A DNA stretch of 64,000 nt from Arion vulgaris (lineage: Eukaryota > Mollusca > Gastropoda > Stylommatophora > Arionidae), in contig CM036759.1 of assembly GCA_020796225.1 (NCBI GenBank), positions 71,401,512 to 71,465,511 on the forward strand, given 5' to 3'. The translations under genes and the position numbers were made by a program. Every line of letters starts with the position of its first letter. Position 1 is the first letter of the stretch. Shown here piece after piece: positions 54,572 through 64,000 of this stretch. The notes beneath the pieces were generated by a model. The model was given only the letters and a program-made list of their open reading frames with translations, searched no databases and was not told the origin of the DNA.

Positions 54572-56259
54572 AGATGACACGATCCTACGGAAATGTGGCA
54601 ACCTAGAGCTAATACATCCCTTATTTTCCGACCCTCGTGGAAAGAGCGTTTTTAAATTTTTCCCAAACCAATCGCCGTTACCCTTTGCGGGTGGGCGTCC
54701 CACTGGTGACCCCTGGATAATTTTTGTGCTGATCGCATGGCCTCATGTGCCGGCGACGCATCTTTCAAATGTCTGCCCTATCAAATGTCGATGGTACGTG
54801 ACATGCCTACCATGTTTTTAACGGGGTAAGGGGAATCAGGGTTCGATTCCGGAAAAGGGAGAAATGGAAAGGCTCCCAATCCAAGGAAGGCAGCAGGCCC
54901 CAACCCCCACCCCCGGCACGGGGGGGGTGGTAACGAAAAATAACAATACGGGACTCTTTCGGGGCCCCAAATTAAATGGGTACATTTAAACCCTTTAACG
55001 AGGATCTATTGGAGGGCAAGTCTGGTCCCAAACAGCCGCGGTAATTCCAGCTCAATGGCGTATTTTAAAAGTTTTTTCCCATTTAAAAAAGCTCTAGTTG
55101 GATCTCGGGCGGGGGCGGGCGGTCCGGCTCGCGCCCGGTTCACCCCGTTGTCTCCTGCCCTACCGTCTCCCGGCTCTCCCCCGTGGGTGCTCTTCACTGG
55201 CGTCCCGGGTGGCCGGCCGTTTAAAAAAAATTAGAGTGTTCAAAGCAGGCCTCAGCTGCCGAATAATGGTGCATGGAATAATGGAATAGGACCTCCCCTT
55301 CTATTTTGTTGGTTTTCCCCGGGAAATGGAGGTAATGATTAACAGGGACAAACAGGGCATTCGTATTGCGGCGTTGGTGAAATTCTTGGATCGCCGCAAG
55401 ACGACTACTCCCAACATTTGTCAAAAATTTTTCTTAAATAAGAACGAAGTCAGAAGGGGCGAAGACGATCCAGATACCGTCGTAGTTCTGACCAAAAATT
55501 TAGCGATCCGCAGGGGTTGCCCTTTGATGACTCTGCGGGCAGCTTCCGGGGAAACCCAAAATGTTTGGGGTTTGGGGGGAAATATGGTTCCCAAAACGAA
55601 CAAAGGAATTGACGGAAGGGCCCCCCGGGGGTGGAGCCTGCGGGTTAATTTGACTCAACACGGGAAAAAATCACCCGGTCCGGACACTGTAAGGATTGAC
55701 CCGATTGATAGCTCTTTCTTGATTCGGTGGGTGGTGGTGCATGGCCGTTCTTAATTGGGGGGCATTTTTCTGGTTAATTCCGATAACGAACGAGACTCTA
55801 GCCTATTAAATAAATTCGCCGGTCCCTCGATGGGCCCGGGGCAACCCGTAGAGGGACAGTGGCGTTTAACACAGTTGAAATAACAAAGGGCTGTGATGCC
55901 CTTAGTGTCCCGGGGGCCCCACCCCGCCCCACTGAAGGAATCAGCGTGGATGCCTCCCCGGCCCGAAAAGGGGTTTTTGGGAAACCCCTTGAATCTCCTT
56001 TGTGCTAGGGATTTTGGGGGGAAATTCTTTATGAACGAGGAATTCCCAGTAAGCGCGAGTCCAAAACTCGGTTTTATTACATCCCTGCCCTTTGTTCACA
56101 CCGCCCGTCGCTACTATCGATTGAGCGGTTCAGTGAGGGGCCTGGTTGGGCTCGGTCTGGTACGAAAGTGCCGGCACCCCTGGCCGGGAAAAAGCTCGAA
56201 CTCGATCGCGGAAAATAAAAATCTAAAAGGTTTTCCGATGAACCTGGGAAGGATCATTA
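54572..56259 (+). rRNA. 18S rRNA, nt ~120 to the 3' end
   Basis: It begins AGATGACACGATCCTACG and runs through GAGCTAATACATCC, GGTAATTCCAGCTC (55,040), GTGAAATTCTTGGATCGCC (55,377), AACGAACAAAGGAATTGACG, GACTCAACACGGGAAAA, CACCGCCCGTCGCTACTA (56,100) and the end GGATCATTA (56,251-56,259). The length, 1,688 nt, is close to the expected remainder of an animal 18S. Universally conserved positions are wrong in places (for example TTGGGGGGCATTTTTC near 55,756), which indicates sequence error rather than biology. With RH1 in place this gene cannot make intact 18S. Confidence 0.95.
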
Positions 56260-56784
56260 TGGGTTCCCGGCAAAGCTAAAAGCACACCAAGTGCGCCGGG
56301 AAAAAAAATGTAGGCAAAAACGGTAAACTGAAGGAAAGAAACGTCGGACGGGCCCGCCCGCCGCCCCCCCGTTGCCCGCTACTGTTTTCGGGCCCTGACA
56401 GTCCTAGATACGATCCACGGTGACGGCTCGACCTTTTTTGTGCTCCCCGGGGTCGTGGTTCAAAGAGCGCTGCGGGATTGCCGGCCCGGCGGGCCCGCCC
56501 TCAGGCATGAGCGGTGCCCCCCCGTTTTTTGGGTTTTTGTCTGACTTTGGCCGCCGCCAAAGGGGAAGGTCGTTGAGGCCGGGCGTTTTTTTGCTCTTGA
56601 AATACCCGGAAAAAACTTTCCCGCGAGCAAAGGGGGGGGTGTTCAAGACCTTCCCCCTCACCCTTTCTGTCCGTCGCCCAATTTTCCATATTATTTCCCA
56701 AAAAATTTGTTAGGGAATTTTGTTCTTTTTTCCCCCCCCAAAAAAGGGGGAGGGGGAAAAACAAAAATATAAATCAAGCAAATG
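56260..56784 (+). other. ITS1
   Basis: GC-rich spacer between the 18S 3' end and 5.8S, 0.52 kb, with C and G runs. Frames across it are incidental. Confidence 0.8.
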
Positions 56785-56938
56785 ATAATTTTTGTGCGGT
56801 GGATCCCCGGGCTTGGCGTCGATAAAGGGCGCACCCAGCTGCGTGAATTAAGGGGAATTGCAGAACACATTGCATCGACATTTTGAACGCATATGGCGGC
56901 CCGGGTCCATCCGGGGCCCTCTGGGGGTGGGCTGTCTA
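56785..56938 (+). rRNA. 5.8S rRNA
   Basis: GCGGTGGATC, GGCGTCGATAAAGGGCGC, AGCTGCGTGAATTAAGG, AATTGCAGAACACATT, CATCGACATTTTGAACGCAT and GGCCCGGGTCCATCC are the 5.8S signature blocks, with a few errors. Ends are approximate. Confidence 0.9.
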
Positions 56939-57052
56939 AAGAATCGTTTTGGGGGTTTGGGTCTCGATCAGCGGCGGCGGGTCAATGAAATTTAGCAGTA
57001 CATCCCCTGCTTTCGTTGTGGGGGCCCCGGGGGAAAACCCCTGGGCTTTCGG
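56939..57052 (+). other. ITS2, partial
   Basis: About 115 bp of GC-rich text after 5.8S (CTCGATCAGCGGCGGCGGG). It stops abruptly at GGGCTTTCGG (57,052), where AT-rich non-rDNA begins. No 28S follows. Confidence 0.65.
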
Positions 57053-57304
57053 AGTATGCAGATAAAATTTGTACAGAGGGATTACTGATACAATTATATA
57101 AACATCAAATACGTCAGTTATGATTTTGGAATATTTAACCTCCATTTTCTAATGTACCGTATCTAATTATTTTATACTGTGAAATCTGTTGACCCGACTG
57201 GTCATCGTGAAACTAATCTGATCATGCTGATGATTTTAAATTATATAAGAACTAGACAGGGTAAGCGTCTACTAGTAAATTTCGTTTTTATTATTCTTTC
57301 TTAG

Positions 57305-57423
57305 GTTATCTATTCCACTTAACAGAAGCAATCGTGAATTCTCTACCATTGAAACAGGAAAAGGGAGCTAACAAGGACATGCTTAAAGTCATCACTACAC
57401 CTTTTACTGAAAAAATTATTCAG
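57305..57423 (+). CDS. Candidate internal coding exon of an unknown host gene
   Basis: It is preceded by TTATTATTCTTTCTTAG, a strong acceptor, and followed by CAG/GTTTGT, a good donor. The 119-nt exon has one open phase giving YLFHLTEAIVNSLPLKQEKG, then ANKDMLKVITTPFTEKIIQ. Composition and peptide look like ordinary protein, with an amphipathic, lysine-rich pattern and no repeat elsewhere in the window. The frame also stays open past the donor to 57,574, so the exon could be longer. I do not recognise the protein. Confidence 0.35.
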
Positions 57424-57689
57424 GTTTGTTATAGAGTATGTGTACATAACGTAGCTTTAGTATATAGTACAGTGGAGTCGACAGAGAAGAGTACTTGCTT
57501 CGTATTCGAACTCAATACACAATATTCAATCGCTAGAAATATTGTTTTTGTGTACCCTGAGATAAGGAATAACTAAATATTCGAGGAAGTTTGACCGGCA
57601 CTCCACTCTGCACGCGAACCGATCCCGTTCTAGGACATATAAACACCTGTTTATCAATGAAAAGAAGAATTTAGAATGAAATTAGATAA

Positions 57690-57880
57690 TGGATGATTGA
57701 TTGATTGATAGGACCATCATCATTGCACTTCATTCTGTGCCCCGATCTTTTTCTCACACAGGAAGATCTGCTGCAGTGCAGATGGTCCACGTGTCCCAGG
57801 TTGACATTTCGATCTTCTGTGGACACAGTCTACAAATAGGCCTATCCGTGGTTAGTACGTCGCGTATCTGTTGTATTTTC
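57690..57880 (-). pseudogene. 3' end of an RH2-related element
   Basis: GATTGATTGATT, CATCATCATTGCACTTCATT, TGCCCCGATCTTTTTCTC, GAAGATCTGCTGCAGTGCAG match 8,735-8,830. It is the antisense of a C-terminus of the RH2 group with a TCAA-type tail. Very short. Confidence 0.4.
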
Positions 57881-57944
57881 TATTTCTAATTCACTGCACT
57901 CTATCTCTCCCTCCTAAAGTTTTTATTCTTCTTCTTTCCTACGC

Positions 57945-58455
57945 CCGCTGTTAATTCAGGGAAAGTCATGACGCCTGGTATTGCGCTTCTGACTGTTTTT
58001 GCGTGGGCTTATATTACCCTTCACAGGCATCCCTCAACCATATGGACAGCCTCGCCGACTTCGGTACTTGGAACTTAGATCTTTCAGAGTGATCGTTGCA
58101 GGAGATCTATTGTCCTTGTAACTCTTTCTCGGACAGAGTTATTTAGTGAAGGCATAACTGGTGACTTCTCTAACGGTTTTCCTGAGAGTGAGGTCGTTCC
58201 ATACTCAGCGTAAGATAATCAATCCTTAATTATCTTTTTAGTGCCGTAAATTTGGAGCTTAGATATCGCCAAAAGAGCATTGGCTTAGATGCGCTGACTG
58301 GGTGAGGTCGCTAAGGTAAAGACCCGAACGATCTCGATCCTTATAAGACTAGTCAGAGGAAGTATCACCTTTTTTGTTTTGCTTTGTAAAACAAACGATC
58401 ATATGTTGGCGGCATGCTTAGCCTTTATGTGATCTGAGTATATAGTGAAACACGT
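57945..58455 (-). mobile_element. NC element, 3' part
   Basis: On the minus strand it matches 1,620-2,137 block by block: CAGATCACATAAAGGCTAAG, ATGATCGTTTGTTT, GACCTCACCCAGTCAGC, CTAAGCTCCAAATT, GTCCGAGAAAGAGTTACAAG and the terminus GACTTTCCCTGAATTAACAG. It is non-coding. It abuts the Penelope-like element at 58,460. Confidence 0.6.
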
Positions 58456-58511
58456 ACAAACAAAGTACTATTGTTTTACAAAATACATAAACAGTGACGA
58501 TAAACAGCAAC

Positions 58512-58539
58512 GTTTCGACCAACAAGGCCTTTATCAAGC
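58512..58539 (-). ncRNA. Degenerate hammerhead-like motif of Penelope terminal region
   Basis: Minus strand reads GCTTGATAA, AGGCC-TTGTT-GGTC stem-loop, GAAAC. It matches the conserved order of the hammerhead core (CUGAUGA, stem II, GAAAC) with two core changes. Penelope-like terminal repeats are known to carry hammerheads. The cleavage site and stems I and III were not resolved. Confidence 0.35.
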
Positions 58540-58713
58540 AAACGAACAAACAGGAGTGACAAATTAAAATGAAACACAAATGGACGACCAAATACAAACG
58601 TATCTAGGAAAATCTGGAATAAAACGAATAACAGAAATAAATGTAACACAAAAAACACACATAAAAACTAGAAATAGAAAGAAACAATGAAACATCTAGT
58701 AAATATATAACTT

Positions 58714-58842
58714 GAATACATGCAACATATACCATATAGATTACAAAGCATGGGAAGAGAAAGTACTAGAAGCATAAGAATGTAATACATGCAACATATA
58801 CCATATAGATTACAAAGCATGGGAAGAGAAAGTACTAAGAAG
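58714..58842 (-). repeat. 71-bp tandem duplication in the Penelope 3' region
   Basis: ATACATGCAACATATACCAT ... GGGAAGAGAAAGTACTA occurs at 58,718-58,771 and 58,789-58,842, nearly identical. It produces a repeated LVLSLPMLCNLYGICCMY in the minus frame. Confidence 0.8.
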
Positions 58843-60242
58843 CTAAGAATGTATACGTTGACCCCCTGGTCATAAGTACCATACAAAGAAATCAACCGAT
58901 TCTCCAGAGCAAATCGACTACGATCATCAAAGGAACATGATCGGATGGCTGTGACCTGGACATCGCAAGTTCCTGAATAGCCAGTATCATTGAAATGGGT
59001 AGCTACAGGGTCCGAGCATTGGCGTATATCGCGCAAGTGTTGGGCGAATCGGTCACTTAGTCTCCTGCCGGTTTCCCCAATATAGGCCTTGTTGCACCGC
59101 TTGCAGATAATGGCATAGATAATATTACGGGACTCGCACGTGAAACTGTCTTCAACAACGAACGTGGCTTTTGGAAAGACACCGTGCGGGTCTGTATTAC
59201 ATAAGTACAAGTGTTGCAGCGCCGAGCCACCTGGATGGTGCCAAAATGACTCTGGATATTAGGCTTGAGGCGACTGTGAACCAACATATCCTTAAGGCTT
59301 CTGTCCCGTCTGTACCCACCAAGGATAGTGTTGGAAGATTGACGTGTCTCAGGATCAGACTGAAGAATGGAGAGATGACGGAATAAGACTTTCTTCACAA
59401 GGAACTATGAGGTGAAAGTTAAGACAAGTTTCACCCTGTCAGAGTGGAAGTTCTATGCTGGTTAGAGAAGAGCCTCTGGCGAGAAATTTGCTGAACGCGC
59501 GCATAGCGAAACAAGCACCTTATCGGGAATAAGCGCTTACGAAAGAAATCCAGCATCTCGTGAGCTCTATCGAGAAAATCGTCGTCCTCGTCCTTGCTAC
59601 AGGGGCGACGAAGGCGCAAGAGTTGAGAGAATGGTAAAAAGTCACGACAAGCCTGGGAATGGGAAGAGGTATAAAGAAGAAAACTATGTGCATCAATAGG
59701 CTTGTAGTATACTGATGTAGTGATGATGGATAGGCTGATAGTGATAGTGATGTCAAGAAAGTTGACACAAGAGGTAGAGATGTGAGATGTAAACCGAATA
59801 GCCGGATTGAAGACATTAAGGAAATTAATGAAGCGTGACAAATCGGCTTCAGGCATATCGGTAATGCCAATACAATCATCAATGTATCTATGATACACGG
59901 ACGGAAGAAGAGACCATCATGGAATTCCATACTAGGTGCTCAAGATGACCCATGAATAGACAAGCATAACTGGGTCCCATTTTGTCCATGGCGACCCACT
60001 GATCTGCTCAAAGAACTGGTCATTGAACTGAAAGGAGTTGAGAGTGAGAACTGGTTCTGCAAGACGAAGGAGAGCCGAGGTGGAGACAAGTGGGTTAGTT
60101 CTCCTGTCGAGAAGAACTGGAGAGCTTGAAGTCCGTCGGAATGAGGTATGGAGGTGTACAATGAGCACACATCAAGGAGGAAGAGACGGTAAGTTCTGCC
60201 AGGCAACAACTCAATAGACGAAAAAACAGACAAGGTGTGGTT

Positions 60243-60297
60243 CGTATCTAAACTCCGTACCCTGCCCGGTTGTCCCAGGGAGGGAAGTTTCGTTAGA
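60243..60297 (-). mobile_element. NA fragment separated from the copy at 60,645
   Basis: TACCCTGCCCGGTTGTCCCA followed by GGGAGGGAAGTTTCGTTAG matches 63,312-63,350. It is contiguous, in family order, with the text at 60,645, so repeat R has entered this NA copy. Confidence 0.5.
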
Positions 60298-60640
60298 CCC
60301 TGAACTCAGTGTTTACGGTAATGAGAGAGCGAACAGGCTTGCATCAACAGCATCGATTGTTGGGAGTTGAAGATGGATAAGGATATTCTTCGGTCTCTTC
60401 GCGACTGTCTGTTGGATGAGGACACTAAAATCGATGTTGAATCGATCCAGCGATTTAGGCAGTTTGGAGTTAGCCGTTGTTCAAGTCGAACTGGATGCCT
60501 GAGAGGTGAGAGGTGTGTTTAATCAGCGAGCCACGGGAACTATCAGTATGCATACTCTTAGAGATCTGTGAGGGGAGACTTGGTACCTATGGGTCTGCCC
60601 GGAGTGCAATGACGTCAGTTTAGTAACCAATAACCAATAA
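60298..60640 (-). repeat. Repeat R, third copy
   Basis: Minus strand has GCAGACCCATAGG, GAGTATGCATACTGATAGT, GCATCCAGTTCGACTTGAAC and GATCGATTCAACATCGATTT, matching 17,318-17,500. A frame with NSKLPKSLDRFNIDF is shared in pattern with NSKLLKSLNRFNIY at 17,455. Nature unknown. Confidence 0.45.
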
Positions 60641-60644
60641 CTCA

Positions 60645-61456
60645 ACTCAACTTTAGAATTTTCGCTCGGTCAACTTTACCCAATAGGTTTCTCTGCGCTT
60701 GGTCTCATGTGCAGGGTTTGCAGCTACCTTCCCATGTAGCAACACGATGCTGCGTTGCCGTTTTTTTCCATTTACTAGCCGAGACTTTTGATTCGCTACT
60801 CATCTTTCTTATTGATACTAGCCCCACAGCTGGCAATTTGCTTGCGGCCATTTACTCCCCAGGAGTTGTCCTCTTTCAATTTGGATGCCTCTCATCCCTT
60901 CGCGCACAGCCTTCCCATCGGACAGGAAGCTGCTACTTGTGGTACTACCATTGTGTTAACATTTGCCGACACATTTACAGTACTGGGACTCCCTGACGCA
61001 GGTTTGACTCCTGCACATGGCTCCGTATTTCGCCCCATGTAGGCCCACGTCTCTGCTTTGTCATGCACCTCTCATCCCGTTAATTCGGTCATTTATTTTC
61101 GTGCTTATGGACTCTTTTGGCAATTTTGGTGTGGTCATTTACTCCGGGGGAGTTAGCATTCGTTCGCTGACGTCTAGTACTCTGCTGTTTTCTTTCGTTT
61201 CTGCAATAAATGGGCTTTGTTTCTACGGACAGCGGCCAGGAGCTGCGTGCATTTTGTTCGTATTTGTGGCTTTGCATTTCTTTTCCGTGCTTGCACTGCT
61301 ACCACCACCTGTAGCTCTCCTTCGATCCATGTGCCTCCTTGGCCAGACGAACCAAGTCTGTTACCAGAGTCACCGCGTGGAGGTGAGGTACAGGGTCTAG
61401 ATTATTGCCAGCTCCACTAATCCTGGCCAGCGTTATCCCAATGCGCATTTGACCCC
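60645..61456 (-). mobile_element. NA element, 5' portion
   Basis: 5' end at 61,456 (GGGGTCAAATGCGCATTGGG), ATTAGTG/ATAAT hairpin near 61,407-61,425, GGTGACTCTGG near 61,370, then interior NA text. A ~160-bp unit is partly duplicated inside (CCCATGTAG-CCACGTCTCTGC near 61,040). Confidence 0.65.
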
Positions 61457-62649
61457 CTGAAGTATTTGACACAGTAAAGAACAACTCTGCTGTTACAATC
61501 AAGTTAACTAAATCAAGTCCAACTTTATATTTTACTTCTAAATGCACATCTCCAACAATTATAAAACTTCACAAGAATCAACATTATATAAACAAAAGCA
61601 TTTCATCACAAGTTATTAAGTAAAATTAAATAGACCAAAAATACTAATTACCTTAAATATTTATCTGTCGTGAGCTCTGAGAATATCACATAGCTTTCAT
61701 CTCCTATTCATCCTATGCATTCTTCTCGTCTGTAGCTATGCACACAACAAATTCACAGTACATCACTTCTGGTCCTTCACCACAGCAGATCAGTTTTCTG
61801 GTGGTCCTTCACCACAGAAAATTAATTTGCACACAGCAAATTCACAGTACATGACTTCCTGGTCTTTTTCTATCTTGAAAGGGTTCTGCTGGGTTTTCTG
61901 AGAGTGCTCTTCTCGTCTGTATCGTCGCTATCTTCTCTATCTTCTGATCATCTGATTCTGAACGTGTGTTTCTGAACTTCTATCCTGATTGTGTTCAGCA
62001 ATTTAGTTTTATATTGTTCCCATATTTTGCTCAACTGTATCAAGAGCCGTGCCGTCTACGATACAGAGATGCGGCTACATCAGGCGCCACCATGCGAGGG
62101 CAGCATAACAGAGAAATCAGAAATACAATTTGAATTATTCAATAATTAAACATTCAACTGTTTTCTTTATAAGTATGTTTTATTTATGAGTTTTGCACTC
62201 GTTGTTCATAAATAATTGTAGTTCTTGCTATTTGGTTAAGCTTACTCAACAAATATTTTCTCGCTTCTTTCTTTTTTTCGTTATGATCCAAATATGCGGG
62301 TTCTCAATAGCAATCTCTGTTTCTATTATGAATTTGTTGATTTCTTTAACCTGAAAATGAATTCTATGACTGCATCAAACTGGTTTACGTAAAGTTGCAA
62401 ATACTGCAAATGTGCTAAACTGTATTCATTTTGAATTTATTTGAACTATACAAACTATAAAGTGTTTTATTATCATTATCGTCATTGTAATTCAACATTG
62501 AATTCCCATCAATATTAGATTTGCATTTTCGTATTAAATGATTTCAAATAAAAAACCAGAAATTGAAAATAGTTGATACATATACATTGTGTAAAAGCCA
62601 CGATAAGCAACGCTTTTATAATGGTCTTCTTCTTTTTTTTTTCTTCTAT
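61457..62649. other. AT-rich spacer with one local duplication
   Basis: Mostly unique. CACACAACAAATTCACAGTA ... GGTCCTTCACCACAG is repeated: 61,741-61,790 and 61,838-61,870, with GGTCCTTCACCACAG twice at 61,769 and 61,803. No frame with known motifs. A CTT-rich tract at 62,625-62,648 precedes the NA 3' end. Confidence 0.5.
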
Positions 62650-64000
62650 CGTTCGTTCTTAACGGCCAATTTTATCATTCTCTTTGTGATATATAATTGA
62701 TCTTTGACATTAATGGATTTTACGTTGACGATTTATGCACCCATGGGGACTAGGCCCGTCTGCAATTTCAGCCAGCTGTTGGTTTACTAGGGTAGCTTGC
62801 CCTAGGGAACGATCCATTCTGCCAAATATTTCGGCCCGGATCTACGCCTTTTCGATCAGCTGTTGCCGTATATTTGGGCTTTGTGATCGACGCCAAACAG
62901 TGAGTTACTACTGTTATGCCCTTTCTGACTGTGAGTCGTTCCGGATTAAGGAACATTTACGGGGGATATAAGCTTGTCTTGGGCGGCGTAATACTCGTAT
63001 ACCCCACCGTGTAAAGTGTCGGCCTTCGCCAATGTTTGGATCTGGACAGCCTGTCAGATATTTGCATTGTCGACCCTTTACTGACCACTTTGAGTTTATT
63101 TCGGCGTAGAACATTCTCCAGCCATTTCAGGCGCGTGTGGGCACGTGACAGTTTGCATTTTCTACTCTGCATTTTCCCTGGTCCCTGGAGACACCGGACT
63201 GGGGCTAGTACAAATAATATAGAGGGTCGTTTCAATCGACTAACAATGCAACAGTTTTGCGCTCGCCACAACACCCCACCACAGTTATTCCAGCGATGTT
63301 GGTTTTGTGACGTACCTTGCCCAGTTGTCCCAGGGAGGCAGTTTGTTGAACACTAAACGCAACTTTAGGAATTGCGCTCGGCAAAACTTACCCAGTAAAT
63401 GTATCTGCGCTAAGCCTTTGTTACGGAGTTCACCGCAATCTTACCCTATGTCGACACGATACATTGCAGCGTTTTCAAAGACACATGCCGAGACTTGTAT
63501 CGTCTCTCAAGACTGCCCGGACAAGTAGCTCAACTCGGCATAGGGCTCAAGTTTCGCCCCATATGTTCCCACTTCTCTACTATGGATGCACCTCTCATCC
63601 CTACATGTTCGTCTGTACGCCTTTACCATCGGCCGGAGAATGTAATTTGGTGTAACCATTGTGTTCGCATTTTCCGTGCCTAGTGAATGCCCTGCGTCGA
63701 TTCGGGTGCAGGGTTCCAGTTCGCCCCATGTGAGCCCACGTCTCTACTCCGGATGCACCTCTTGTCCCTTTAATTTTGTGTGGTCATTTACTCCGGGGAG
63801 TTAGCATCAGTTCGCAAACAGCTCGTACACTGCTGTTTCTTACGTTTCGGCAACTTGTGCAAATGTTATCGGACATCGGCCAGGAGATGCGTTCATTTTG
63901 TTCGTAGATTTGGACCTGCATTTCTTTCCGTAGCTTACTACTACCACTACCAGTAGCTCTCCTCTATACTGCCCCATTAACCAGACCGGAACAAAATTAT
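62650..64000 (-). mobile_element. NA element, nearly full length, runs off the window
   Basis: The 3' end at 62,650 (AACGGCCAATTTTATCATTC and TTTGTGATATATAATTGATC on the plus strand) is followed by all interior blocks, GTATATTTGGGCTTTGTGAT, TCGGCCTTCGCCAATG, TAGAGGGTCGTTTCAATCGA and CAGTTGTCCCAGGGAGG. It continues to AACCAGACCGGAAC at the window edge. About 130 bp of the 5' module should lie beyond the end. Confidence 0.7.

Larger units (their letters stand above)
58470..60242 (-). pseudogene. Penelope-like element with GIY-YIG endonuclease
   Basis: On the minus strand the RT region begins near 60,190 (YRLFLLDVCSLYTSIPHSDG), has a QISG..MDKMGP block near 59,990 and the catalytic YHRYIDDCIGI at 59,890. 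Further blocks are NPAIRFTSHISTS and NFLDITITI (59,800). The GIY-YIG domain follows: SRNIIYAIICKRCNKAYIGE (59,100), TGRRLSDRFAQHLRDI, and a late FALENRLISLYGT block. The CxxC of the EN linker is present. This is the EN+ Penelope-like architecture, RT then GIY-YIG. At least four frameshifts and no intact N-terminus. The 3' flank carries a hammerhead-like motif at 58,512-58,539. Confidence 0.85.

Noticed and set aside
49894..54600. Assignment of RH1 to R2, R7 or R8
   Set aside because: R2 and R8 lack an AP endonuclease and RNase H of this type, and R2 targets 28S. RH1 motifs fit jockey/I-like elements. R7 shares only the 18S target as far as I can judge.
55326..55754. 142-codon + ORF
   Set aside because: It lies entirely within 18S rRNA.

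Overview
This is animal nuclear DNA that is almost entirely transposable elements, satellites and ribosomal DNA. I see no complete protein-coding host gene, only two candidate host exons (9,352-9,448 and 57,305-57,423). The mix of non-LTR families, the 18S text and a GIY-YIG Penelope-like element suggest a spiralian, probably a mollusc. That is inference.

Labels used below. RH1 is a non-LTR retrotransposon with AP endonuclease (EN), reverse transcriptase (RT) and RNase H, about 4.5 kb, present in full or in part many times and inserted in an 18S rRNA gene. RH2 is a second RNase-H element whose 3' end is a CTAAA-type tail. JK is a jockey-like element. CR is the LINE family whose EN is often annotated 'craniofacial development protein 2-like' in invertebrates. 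NA (about 1.3 kb), NB (0.6-1.3 kb) and NC are non-coding families whose 5' end, and for NA/NB also the 3' end, match RH1. They look like non-autonomous partners of RH1.

Layout. 0-8.7 kb: fragments of JK, RH2, NA/NC and LINEs, then a nearly complete but broken CR element (3,841-7,065) sitting between two copies of an 0.8 kb direct repeat. 8.7-14 kb: many 5'-truncated LINE tails, four minisatellites and a 1.1 kb satellite with a trimeric higher-order pattern. 14-25 kb: NA/NB copies in both orientations, RH1, RH2 and LINE fragments. 25.9-33.9 kb: a five-level nest (JK contains RH1, which contains RH2, which contains CR, which contains NA) plus a SINE, each level with a readable target-site duplication (TSD). 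34.9-41.8 kb: an RH1 3' end interrupted by NA and by a 5.0 kb unit made of rDNA 5' spacer, the first ~120 nt of 18S, and RH1, flanked by an 8-bp TSD. 43.1-46.8 kb: another RH1. 48.7-57.05 kb: three 18S 5' ends separated by two copies of the spacer, then RH1, then the remaining 18S, ITS1, 5.8S and part of ITS2. 57-64 kb: candidate exon, NC, a Penelope-like element and two NA copies.

Central observation: a retrotransposon lying in 18S appears to have been copied as a read-through product that starts in the rDNA external spacer. One such chimera landed outside rDNA with a clean TSD, and tandem spacer-18S units precede the copy still in 18S. All rDNA and RH1 copies at 36.4-41.4 kb and 43-57 kb carry dense indels and homopolymer-like errors, even at universally conserved 18S positions. 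These are probably consensus errors of high-copy sequence, so exact bases there should not be trusted.
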